Assembly: GCA_034660015.1 (NCBI GenBank)
Contig: JAYEII010000044.1
Span: 1 to 11,982 of the forward strand
DNA length: 11,982 nt
Origin: QEXZ01 sp034660015
GTDB lineage: Archaea > Halobacteriota > Syntropharchaeia > Alkanophagales > Methanospirareceae
Direction of reading: 5' to 3'
Shown: positions 6,206-11,982 of the stretch, in pieces
How positions within the stretch are numbered: the first letter of the stretch is position 1
How the letters are laid out: each line of letters opens with the position of its first letter
Notes under the pieces: generated by a model
What the model saw: only the letters and a program-made list of their open reading frames with translations
The model's database searches: none
What the model was told of the DNA's origin: nothing
Position numbers and translations under genes: made by a program

Positions 6206-7695
6206 TGCAACAGTTAGTGGAAGAAGAAAGGAAGAAGAAAGAAGAAACCGAAGGAGAGAAATCACGGAGCCAAGAGGCTTTACATCCTACTGTTGAAGGA
6301 CAGAAAAGGGATCAAAAAGAGGAAGAGATAGAAGAAACTCCCCAACCTTTAGTGATAAGAGTAAGAACAAAAGACATGAATATGAAGCCCTATAAGCCAA
6401 AAACAGACATAGGAATAATTACTCTTGAGTCAAAAAAAGAAATTGACTTTAGTAAGCCAAAGTCAGATAAAAAAGAGATTTGGATTGAGAGAGGTAAACC
6501 TACTTTTGGTCATCCGAGAAAAAACAACAAAGCAATCAATGTACAAACCAGGGAATTCTTGTTTAAACCAGAATTGAAGCCGAAAGAGCCCAAAGTACCA
6601 GAAGTGGAACTTGGTAAGACGATTTTAGAGGGATTAGAAAAAAAGGATGGAGCACGAGTAGAACCTGCGGTAATATCAGAAGAATTAGAATTACCAAACT
6701 TCTTTGAACTTTTATTAGGAAAAGGAGCAGCGATAATTTCGGAAGGAAAACCCATTTGCATTATCGTAGAAAAGACTAAGGAGAAATATGAAGAACTTTT
6801 AGCCGTGCTTTGCAGAGATGTTTATAGGGAGAAAATAGGGGGAAAGCCAATGCCTATTCGTGAGAAGACCATAGAAGACTTGCGGAAAGACTGGAATTCA
6901 TTAGTTGAACGCAAGATAATTATCGCTGAGGAAGTGGCGGGAGGTAGTGAAGAGCTTTTTAAAATGCTTAAAAGCTTCTTCTCACAAGATATAGGCTTCT
7001 TAATCCTGGTAACTTCCGAACCCTTTAAGTTAGAAACTGAGATTAGAAAAGAAGAACCATCTGCAAATGTAATTACGATTGGGGGTTTGCCACCTGAGGT
7101 AGAGGCTAAGAGAGAAGAGATTTTGAGACTTGTTCGTGGTAAAAAATCAGTCGGTCTGAGTAGTTTCGGTGCGGAATTCAAGAAATCGGTGAAGGAATTT
7201 GAAGATGAATTGGAGAAATATCTGGATTATGGGAAGGCACCATGGGAGTTAAAGCGAGATTGGGACAAATTGACAGCGTGCTCCCCTGATGACAATGAAC
7301 AAGCAAGCGATGAACATTCGGCAATGAAAGCTTTCGTGTGGCTTTATGAATGGAAAAAGCATAAGAAACAGATAATTCCAGAGTTAGAAACCGAAGATAA
7401 AGGAATTGACGTAAGAGTCGATGACAGGAATTACGAGATAGAAACTCTCTTTGGGGTTGGAGATGTAATGACCAAATTAACCAGGAAAATGGGGAAATAC
7501 AGTAAAGGAGAGAAGGTCTATTTTGTGCTAAAGAATGTGGACATTCTGAGAAATCTATCTTTAATTGCCAGTTTCAGAAGAGTGTGGAGAAAAGCGGGTT
7601 ACAAAGTAGAGTTCTTCGGGTTGGATTTTGACGAACAGAAACTCGTGCCTCTGGAAGAATTTAAAAATAAACCATCACTAATGAAATGGAATTAA
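6205..7695 (+). CDS. Cassette protein B: PD-(D/E)XK-like C-terminus on a large unknown protein
   Basis: Not recognised as a named family. Of 496 residues, 1-60 are Glu/Lys-rich and probably disordered, and 60-160 are basic and low complexity. Residues 165-310 look like an alpha/beta domain: AAIISEGKPICIIVEKTKE, then RKIIIAEEV (237-244, Walker-B-like), then IGFLILVTSEP (263-273, sensor-like). No true Walker A (GxxxxGK[S/T]) is visible, so an NTPase would be degenerate. The C-terminus (about 368-470) fits a PD-(D/E)XK fold: a leading helix with E370, then GIDVRVDD (D402), then YEIET (E411, E413), followed by a helix with K424 and a strand VYFVLKN. The D-x8-E-x-E arrangement recalls BamHI-type active sites, where Glu replaces the usual Lys. 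Nuclease activity is inference. It starts on the stop of protein A and overlaps protein C by ten bases. Confidence 0.8.
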   Translation: MQQLVEEERKKKEETEGEKSRSQEALHPTVEGQKRDQKEEEIEETPQPLVIRVRTKDMNMKPYKPKTDIGIITLESKKEIDFSKPKSDKKEIWIERGKPTFGHPRKNNKAINVQTREFLFKPELKPKEPKVPEVELGKTILEGLEKKDGARVEPAVISEELELPNFFELLLGKGAAIISEGKPICIIVEKTKEKYEELLAVLCRDVYREKIGGKPMPIREKTIEDLRKDWNSLVERKIIIAEEVAGGSEELFKMLKSFFSQDIGFLILVTSEPFKLETEIRKEEPSANVITIGGLPPEVEAKREEILRLVRGKKSVGLSSFGAEFKKSVKEFEDELEKYLDYGKAPWELKRDWDKLTACSPDDNEQASDEHSAMKAFVWLYEWKKHKKQIIPELETEDKGIDVRVDDRNYEIETLFGVGDVMTKLTRKMGKYSKGEKVYFVLKNVDILRNLSLIASFRRVWRKAGYKVEFFGLDFDEQKLVPLEEFKNKPSLMKWN

Positions 7696-8534
7696 CAGCT
7701 GACTTGATCTGGGGCATAATAATAAGTATAGAGATTACTGCAGCAGTTACGGTTGGTATTGCGTTTGGTAATTATTTATGGCGTCTAAGAACAGAAAGAT
7801 CGAGAGGTGCGAAAGAGAGGTGTAAGATAGTTTATGATGATTTTCTAATTAAAAAGATTACCAAAGTAATTGAGGAGGTAGAAGAGATAAAACCATTCTA
7901 TTTTCATTTAGAATTTGAGGAAGAAATAAAGTCCCTCTTGCTAAAGTCCACCAAAAATTGTTTAGATAAGCTCGGTAAAATCTCTGAGGACTATACAGAT
8001 ATGCGTGATATTGCTACTGATAGACTGAGAGAGAAGTTAGAAAGGCTGTTACGTGATTCTTATAAAAATGTTAGAGAGAAGGAGCAAGAGAAGAAAATAT
8101 TGTCTTATCTTGGAGAGGGTGAGGACATCGTTAAATGTCTATCTAAGCATTTTCATAATTTAGAACACGACATTCTTAGAGCAAAAGTCAAAGGTGATGA
8201 GATTAGTTTTGATTGGTTTAAGAGGCTCCAACTTTATGAAACTCATGATCGGAAGGCAAAGTTAAATGAGATGTTAAGAGATGCAGGCAAATCCTTAGAA
8301 AGTTTCTTCCAAGAGCTCAATTCTTGGCTAAATAAGGAAGCATCTATTCGTTTTTTAAAGGAATACCAAGAAAAATACTTAAATGAGGCTAAGAATACAA
8401 AAGAGAAATTGGAGAAGGATGCAAAAAAGTTAAAATTTAAACGGGGATTTGTATATGGAATAGGAGATGAGCAAGTGTTACAGGATTTAAAAGAAAAAAT
8501 ACCTGAAGAGAGTTCGGAGAGAAGATTTATATAA
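7686..8534 (+). CDS. Cassette protein C: membrane-anchored helical protein, unknown function
   Basis: Not recognised. The 282 residues begin with one hydrophobic span (about 7-31, LIWGIIISIEITAAVTVGIA...) followed at once by a basic segment (RLRTERSRGAKER). By the positive-inside rule this puts the N-terminus outside and the rest in the cytoplasm. The remaining 240 residues are strongly charged and mostly helical, with coiled-coil-like stretches at about 52-66, 107-137 and 218-250; the C-terminus has GFVYGIGDEQVL. No catalytic motif is visible. It overlaps the 3' end of protein B by ten bases in another frame, so it is almost certainly co-translated. The last codons (tttatataa) also form a TATA-like box at promoter distance from argG. 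A membrane tether for a cytoplasmic nuclease-like partner is a possible role, by inference. Confidence 0.8.
   Translation: MELTADLIWGIIISIEITAAVTVGIAFGNYLWRLRTERSRGAKERCKIVYDDFLIKKITKVIEEVEEIKPFYFHLEFEEEIKSLLLKSTKNCLDKLGKISEDYTDMRDIATDRLREKLERLLRDSYKNVREKEQEKKILSYLGEGEDIVKCLSKHFHNLEHDILRAKVKGDEISFDWFKRLQLYETHDRKAKLNEMLRDAGKSLESFFQELNSWLNKEASIRFLKEYQEKYLNEAKNTKEKLEKDAKKLKFKRGFVYGIGDEQVLQDLKEKIPEESSERRFI
8526..8534 (+). promoter_or_regulatory. TATA-like box for argG
   Basis: tttatataa at the very end of cassette gene C. Transcription would be expected near 8555-8560, about 45 bases before the preferred argG ATG (8601). Inferred from motif and spacing; the 52 to 66 bases of spacer hold nothing else obvious. 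Confidence 0.4.
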
Positions 8535-8600
8535 TAATCATAGTTTGGATAATCGAATGGCAAAAATTTTTGAAAATGTTAAAATGTGCAGAACAAAACA

Positions 8601-9761
8601 ATGAAAAAAGTAGTGCTTGCATATTCAGGTGGACTGGACACCTCGGTCTGCATCCCGCTGCTCAAAGAGCATTATGGCTATGACAATGTGGTTGCCGTAA
8701 CCGTGGACGTAGGGCAGCCTGAAACCGAGCTAAAAGAGGCTAAAGAAAGAGGTGCGAAGCTGTGCGACTCGTATAGGGAAATAGATGCAAAAGAGGAGTT
8801 TGTGCGTGATTATATCTTTCCGTTAATAAAGGCGAATGGCAACTACGAAGGATACGTGCTCGGAACGGCGATAGCGAGACCGTTGATTGCGAAGCACGTA
8901 GTGGAAGTTGCAAGGGAAGAGAACGCAGATGCAGTCGCACATGGATGCACAGGCAAGGGTAACGACCAGCTCAGGTTTGACGCCGTTTTCAGAACCACTG
9001 ACCTGGATGTGGTCGCACCGATGAGGGAGCTGAGTTTGACGAGGGCGGAGGAGAGGAAATATGCTGCAGAGCACGGCATTTTACTTAAGCCCGAGCACCG
9101 ATGGAGTGTGGATGAAAATATCTGGAGCAGAAGCATAGAAGGGGCGGAATTGGAAGACCCCTCTTTTTCACCGCCTGAAGAGATATTTCAGTGGACTGTT
9201 TCGGCGGATAAAGCGCCTGAAGATGCAGAGACAATAAAAATTGACTTTGAGGAAGGCGTTCCTGTTTCGATAAACGGGACAAAAATGGAGGGCGTTTCGC
9301 TACTAAAAGAGTTGAACGAAACAGGAGGCAAGCACGGCGTTGGCAGAACGGACATAATTGAGGACAGAGTGCTCGGCTTTAAGGCGAGGGAGAACTACGA
9401 GCATCCCGCAGCTACTATATTATTGGTGGCGCACCGTGACCTCGAACAGCTTGTCTTAACGCGAAACGAGCTGAGGTTTAAGGATTTCGTTGATTCCGCG
9501 TGGAGTGAGTTAGTGTATCAGGGTTTAGTCATGGACCCGCTTTATGATAGTCTTAATGCCTTTATAGATAAGACGCAGGAACGCCTGAACGGCTCGGTAT
9601 ATGTGAAACTGGAGAAGGGCGTTGCGCGAGTGGTAGGAAGAGAATCGCCAAACGCATTGTATTCCGCAACGGTTTCGTTTGACGTTAAGCAAGAGCAGAA
9701 GGGTGCGGAGGGATTCTCGATGTATCATGGTTTTCAGTCGAGGATGGTCAAAAATGTTTAA
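8601..9761 (+). CDS. argG: Argininosuccinate synthase
   Basis: Joins citrulline and aspartate with ATP hydrolysis to AMP and PPi, the penultimate step of arginine synthesis. From ATG 8601 the protein is 386 aa, normal for the family. It opens MKKVVLAYSGGLDTS, whose SGGLDTS (residues 9-15) is the PP-loop of N-type ATP pyrophosphatases. Further family segments are AVTVDVGQ, GTAIARPLIAKH, AHGCTGKGNDQLRFD (citrulline/aspartate binding), WSVDENIWSRSIEGAELEDP and GVGRTDIIEDRVLGFKARE. A GTG at 8586 would add five residues (MQNKT), but the family usually begins with the Met just before KVVLAYSGG. Neither start has a clear Shine-Dalgarno. G+C is clearly higher than in the preceding cassette. The 3' end overlaps the next gene by eight bases, suggesting one transcript. 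Confidence 0.97.
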   Translation: MKKVVLAYSGGLDTSVCIPLLKEHYGYDNVVAVTVDVGQPETELKEAKERGAKLCDSYREIDAKEEFVRDYIFPLIKANGNYEGYVLGTAIARPLIAKHVVEVAREENADAVAHGCTGKGNDQLRFDAVFRTTDLDVVAPMRELSLTRAEERKYAAEHGILLKPEHRWSVDENIWSRSIEGAELEDPSFSPPEEIFQWTVSADKAPEDAETIKIDFEEGVPVSINGTKMEGVSLLKELNETGGKHGVGRTDIIEDRVLGFKARENYEHPAATILLVAHRDLEQLVLTRNELRFKDFVDSAWSELVYQGLVMDPLYDSLNAFIDKTQERLNGSVYVKLEKGVARVVGRESPNALYSATVSFDVKQEQKGAEGFSMYHGFQSRMVKNV

Positions 9762-10218
9762 TAAAGTAGCGATTGGAGGTACCTTCAATGTGTTACATAA
9801 GGGGCACAAAGCGTTATTAACAACGGCATTCATGATTGGTAAATCCGTGGACATTGGATTAGCCTCTGACGAGTTTGCAAATCGGTTTCGTGCCACGCAG
9901 ACGAGGAGATATGAAGATAGAAAGCAGAAATTAATTGCCTTTATCGAAAAATTTGAAAATAAAAAATACGAAATTATCGAGATACGCGATTCGTACGGTA
10001 TTGCAACCACGGAAACAGCGATTGATTGCATTGTTGTCTGTGAAGAAACTCTCCTGCGTGCAGAGGAGATAAATGCAATACGATTTAAAAAAGGCTTGAG
10101 CAAGCTGGTTATTGTCGTCGTGCCTATAATGCTTGCTGATGATGGCAAACCGATTTCCGGCGAAAGGATATTAAATAAGGAAATTGACGAAGATGGAAAA
10201 TTGGTGTGTGCCAGGTGA
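9754..10218 (+). CDS. Phosphopantetheine adenylyltransferase, archaeal type
   Basis: Transfers AMP from ATP to 4'-phosphopantetheine to give dephospho-CoA, the penultimate step of CoA synthesis. The 154-residue nucleotidyltransferase begins MFNKVAIGGTFNVLHKGHKAL, with the HxGH nucleotide-binding motif (H15-H18). It carries the second family motif as ISGERI near the C-terminus, replacing ISSTRI of bacterial CoaD. Archaeal PPATs are diverged from bacterial CoaD in just this way. A longer frame opens at 9679, but its extra 25 residues (Arg/Ser-rich, inside argG) match nothing expected. GAGGATGG at 9740-9747 is a suitable ribosome-binding site for ATG 9754. The gene overlaps argG by eight bases, so the two are probably co-transcribed though their pathways differ. 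Confidence 0.9.
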   Translation: MFNKVAIGGTFNVLHKGHKALLTTAFMIGKSVDIGLASDEFANRFRATQTRRYEDRKQKLIAFIEKFENKKYEIIEIRDSYGIATTETAIDCIVVCEETLLRAEEINAIRFKKGLSKLVIVVVPIMLADDGKPISGERILNKEIDEDGKLVCAR

Positions 10219-10251
10219 GCTGACGGCACTGTCTTAAAATATAGTGCTTTA

Positions 10252-10361
10252 TCACCGCGGAGAGCGCCGAGGATAGCGGTTTAGCGGTTTGGCGTTTTGG
10301 CTAACGAGCTGAACCGCTAATAAACTAAACCTCTAATTCCGTGTGCTCTGCGGTGAATTTT
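10252..10361. repeat. Nested inverted repeat downstream of the PPAT gene
   Basis: The 186-base gap between the convergent PPAT and pRiA4b-type genes is mostly this element. Outer arms: tcaccgcggagagc (10252-10265) against gctctgcggtga (10345-10356), complementary except for a two-base bulge. Inner arms: ttagcggttt (10281-10290) against gaaccgctaa (10311-10320), nine of ten paired. The right end (10338-10361) is the exact reverse complement of 1847-1870. It could fold into a long hairpin and act as a bidirectional terminator. No gene is supported here. Confidence 0.65.
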
Positions 10362-10404
10362 GGGGATATAGCAATTTCACTATAAAAGTCGACAGTGCCG
10401 CACA

Positions 10405-10998
10405 CTACCCCCATGCCATTTTGCGACGTTTATCAGGGTCAGCAAAACTGACCTCTTCCACGTCAAAATGTTCTGGGTCAAATGCTCCACCAAGCCACTC
10501 CAGCATTTCTTCATGCTCCTCATGCTCGGGATTTCGTAGGATTTCTAAAAGCTCTTCATATCCCCAGATGCCACCACAATCTTCGGGTGGACATGCTCTT
10601 TTTCCTTTTATACATATCGGATACTGAACACCTTTTTCTCGGGGAAGTATCTTTTCCAATTGTATTTTGTGTTCCCAGCTATCACCGAAATCATATACGT
10701 AATCTGCCGTTCGATTTTCCATAGAGAAATAGTCAGCTATTTTTTGTTTCATTTCCGAAAGAACTTCTTCACCAAAATCTTCATTAGGGCTTCCTATATT
10801 CACCGTTAAACCCGTTGAAGGATTCACCAGCTCGAATTCATGCAGATGGTAATCTATCCAGCCCATAGCGTTTTGAATGGCGATGTGTAGATCCCAGAAT
10901 GTATAAGTTTCCGGGACCTGTATTCGCCGCCAAATCGGTGGTTTAATTCCATTCAGCGCGATCTTAAATTGGTACACTTGACTGTATTTCTTTTTCAT
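10405..10998 (-). CDS. Plasmid pRiA4b ORF-3 family protein
   Basis: Member of the pRiA4b ORF-3-like family, widespread in bacteria and archaea with no firmly established function and often found near mobile elements. Typical segments in the 197-residue protein are YQFKIALNGIKPPIWRRIQVP, TFWDLHIAIQNAMGWIDYHLHEF, YVYDFGDSWEHKIQLE (the family hallmark), 'PICIKGKRACPPEDCGGIWGYEELLEIL' and DPEHFDVEEVS near the C-terminus. The frame is open to an earlier ATG at 11061. I chose 10998 because AAGGAGG (10010 offset: 11010-11016) lies 11 bases upstream, the domain starts right after it, and the longer form would overlap the next gene and add 21 low-complexity residues. A TATA-like run (11041-11050) precedes it. 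It lies in the same orientation as the HTH gene and the IS110 transposase. Confidence 0.9.
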   Translation of the reverse strand: MKKKYSQVYQFKIALNGIKPPIWRRIQVPETYTFWDLHIAIQNAMGWIDYHLHEFELVNPSTGLTVNIGSPNEDFGEEVLSEMKQKIADYFSMENRTADYVYDFGDSWEHKIQLEKILPREKGVQYPICIKGKRACPPEDCGGIWGYEELLEILRNPEHEEHEEMLEWLGGAFDPEHFDVEEVSFADPDKRRKMAWG

Positions 10999-11040
10999 TT
11001 TTCGCGATTCCTCCTTCTCTTGATTGTTTATACTTTTATC

Positions 11041-11050
11041 ATATATATAT
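11041..11050 (-). promoter_or_regulatory. TATA-like run before the pRiA4b-type gene
   Basis: An alternating (at) run, atatatatat, at the 3' end of the upstream minus-strand gene. Start would be expected near 11020, just before the AAGGAGG at 11010-11016, giving a short leader. Weak evidence: alternating AT is low complexity and the next gene's stop overlaps it. Confidence 0.3.
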
Positions 11051-11395
11051 TCATTCCTCAAGACTATCCAGCAGCTCTGCTTTTCTCATTTCGAGTGATG
11101 CCACCTGGGTTTTCAACCTCTTCAACTCTTTGTTTGTCTGTGCCAACTCTGTCTCGATTTTTTTCTTCTTAAGGTAGTTGCTACCGTATTTTTCATCTAC
11201 AAATGCTTCTACTTCACTTCGAACCAGCTTGAAATATGGGTTCTCGAATACATAATTAATGCGGTACTGTAGCTTGCCATCCCTAATCCCCGCAATAATT
11301 CCCTTCTGTGTTAGTCCAAATTCTTTTCGAGCAGACTTATCGCTAAGCGTAGCTCCTTTCTTAACCCATGCAGATTTTGCTTCTCTGGAATGCAT
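11051..11395 (-). CDS. Small HTH and coiled-coil protein, unknown function
   Basis: Not recognised as a named family. The 114 residues have an N-terminal helix-turn-helix-like part (about 16-38: ATLSDKSARKEFGLTQKGII, then AGIRDGKLQY) followed by a strand pair (RINYVFENPYFKLVRSEVEAFV, about 45-66). The order resembles excisionase/MerR-type domains, in which the recognition helix is followed by 'G-KL-yr' and a Tyr-rich strand. Residues 74-114 form a continuous coiled coil (KKKKIETELAQTNKELKRLK, then TQVASLEMRKAELLDSLEE), so the protein probably dimerises. AGGGAG (11404-11409) lies eight bases before ATG. The gene sits 66 bases downstream of the IS110 transposase, in the same orientation. It could be a separate regulator or a gene carried with the element; nothing here decides that. 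Confidence 0.75.
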   Translation of the reverse strand: MHSREAKSAWVKKGATLSDKSARKEFGLTQKGIIAGIRDGKLQYRINYVFENPYFKLVRSEVEAFVDEKYGSNYLKKKKIETELAQTNKELKRLKTQVASLEMRKAELLDSLEE

Positions 11396-11441
11396 CTTAT
11401 TTTCTCCCTAAGTAGAAGTATAATTTTCTTTGGTAATACTT

Positions 11442-11457
11442 TGGTATGAAAATACCA
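11442..11457 (-). terminator. Perfect hairpin just after the transposase stop
   Basis: tggtat-gaaa-atacca is a perfect six-base stem with a four-base loop, centred 12 bases after the transposase stop codon (11462-11464). A direct repeat of 'ctttggta' (11429-11436) and 'ctttggta' (11439-11446) overlaps it. It may be a terminator or part of the element's right end; no poly-T tract follows on the minus strand. Confidence 0.35.
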
Positions 11458-11461
11458 CTGA

Positions 11462-11982
11462 TTAAATGGTAGTCGTAACTTTGGAAACTGCATATCCACG
11501 TCGTTCCAAATCTCTTACCATTGCTTGCTCCCTCTTTTTTGACCTCCTTTCATTGACAATATCAGCCCCTACATCTTGATAAGGTTTTCCGGTTTTCAAT
11601 ACACGATAGATTTCAATCAATATTCGATGTCCAACTGCGACTAAAGCCCGCTTTTTGCCACGTCTTCTGGCTATAATAGGATAAACAGCATTTAAAGCAG
11701 CACCCTTCGTCCTCGACGCAGCCCATGCCGATTCTGTTAGCGTTGCTTTAAGGTAATTGTTGCCACGGCGTGTCTTGCCACTTTTTTTCTTCCCCGCACT
11801 CTCGGGGTTGCCTGGGCATATCGCCGCCCAAGAAGAGAGATGTGCCTCATCGGGAAATTTTGATATTTCTTCAGCGGAGAGCTCATCCTTTTCAAGCAAT
11901 AAAACGATCATACTCATTGAAGAAACGCCGAAGACCTTTGATACAACAGAAGAAAGCTTGATATTGGCGTCTTCCAGGACTT
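11462..11982 (-). CDS. IS110-family transposase, C-terminal part (runs off the window)
   Basis: RNA-guided recombinase of an IS110-family insertion sequence, here the C-terminal 173 codons. The frame stays open to the right edge. The edge-proximal residues VLEDANIKLSSVVSKVFGVSS are the helical segment that links the N-terminal RuvC-like DEDD domain to the transposase-20 domain. That domain follows: EEISKFPDEAHLSSWAAICPGNPESAGKKKSGKTRRGNNYL carries the conserved P-x-x-S-x-G-K block with the expected catalytic serine, then LTESAWAASRTKG, YPIIARRRGKKRALVAVGHRILIEIY and KTGKPYQDVGAD. A Met at 11917 is internal, not the start. The C-terminal tail (NERRSKKREQAMVRDLERRGYAVSKV) is basic. No frameshift or stop is seen, so this part is intact; the catalytic DEDD domain and any bridge-RNA region upstream are beyond the window. 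Confidence 0.93.
   Translation of the reverse strand, partial: VLEDANIKLSSVVSKVFGVSSMSMIVLLLEKDELSAEEISKFPDEAHLSSWAAICPGNPESAGKKKSGKTRRGNNYLKATLTESAWAASRTKGAALNAVYPIIARRRGKKRALVAVGHRILIEIYRVLKTGKPYQDVGADIVNERRSKKREQAMVRDLERRGYAVSKVTTTI

Larger units (their letters stand above)
11430..11982 (-). mobile_element. IS110-family insertion sequence, partial
   Basis: Marks the region occupied by the IS110-type element, judged by its transposase. The exact right end is unknown: IS110 elements often lack clear terminal inverted repeats and leave no long target duplication. The 66 bases between transposase and HTH gene contain a hairpin and a short direct repeat, so the end probably lies here. The left boundary lies outside the window. 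Confidence 0.5.

Noticed and set aside
6961..7020. Active P-loop ATPase call for cassette protein B
   Set aside because: Walker-B-like and sensor-like strands are visible, but I find no GxxxxGK[S/T], so only a degenerate or merely similar fold can be suggested.
9679..9753. N-terminal extension of the PPAT frame
   Set aside because: The 25 extra residues overlap argG coding sequence and precede the typical MFNKVAIGGTF start, which has its own GAGGATGG ribosome site.
9525..10229. 234-codon minus-strand frame across argG and the PPAT gene
   Set aside because: It is antisense to two well-identified genes, and its Ser/Leu-rich translation shows no domain.
10999..11061. Earlier ATG for the pRiA4b-type gene
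   Set aside because: The AAGGAGG at 11010-11016 fits the later ATG at 10998, and the extra 21 residues lie outside the domain and would overlap the next gene's stop.

Overview
The window is archaeal, from a euryarchaeote-like genome. Evidence: uL16 of the archaeal/eukaryotic type (L10e), a Sec11-type Ser-His-Asp signal peptidase, a single-domain archaeal-type phosphopantetheine adenylyltransferase, several TATA-like boxes at promoter distance, and Shine-Dalgarno sequences of the AGGAGG/GGTGAT type. The dense dispersed repeats and the gene mix remind me of anaerobic methane/alkane-oxidising archaea (ANME-1/Methanophagales-like). That lineage guess is an inference from memory and was not tested.

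Layout. 1-145 is the tail of an unidentified gene. 310-1830 encodes the RNA ligase RtcB (+), convergent with a histone-deacetylase-family amidohydrolase (2047-3102, -). After a palindromic, AT-rich spacer comes a plus-strand run: Sec11-type signal peptidase (3409-3921), ribosomal protein L10e (3966-4493), a small coiled-coil/winged-helix protein (4508-4921) and a flavin-reductase-like FMN protein (4994-5542). A tight, AT-richer three-gene cassette of unrecognised genes follows (5582-8534): a protein with a C-terminal winged-helix-like region, a large protein with a C-terminal PD-(D/E)XK-like nuclease signature, and a membrane-anchored helical protein. These genes overlap by 1 and 10 bases and are the best candidate for an undescribed system. 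Then come argG (8601-9761) and an overlapping CoA-biosynthesis gene (9754-10218). The right end is minus strand: a pRiA4b ORF-3-like protein, a small HTH/coiled-coil protein, and the C-terminal half of an IS110-family transposase running off the window.

Most spacers longer than about 70 bases carry short dispersed repeats of two kinds. One is built on degenerate units like 'cacagattaacacagat / gtgtaaatctgtgtc'; the other is a 'caccgcagagcacacgga' unit. One repeat version ends in a TATA-bearing tail that lies directly in front of both rtcB and the signal peptidase gene, so the repeats may supply promoters.

The housekeeping genes cover RNA repair/tRNA splicing, secretion, translation, arginine and CoA synthesis, and they form no single pathway. 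The cassette at 5582-8534 and the right-hand IS110 region look like accessory insertions among them. No tRNA, rRNA or CRISPR array was seen.
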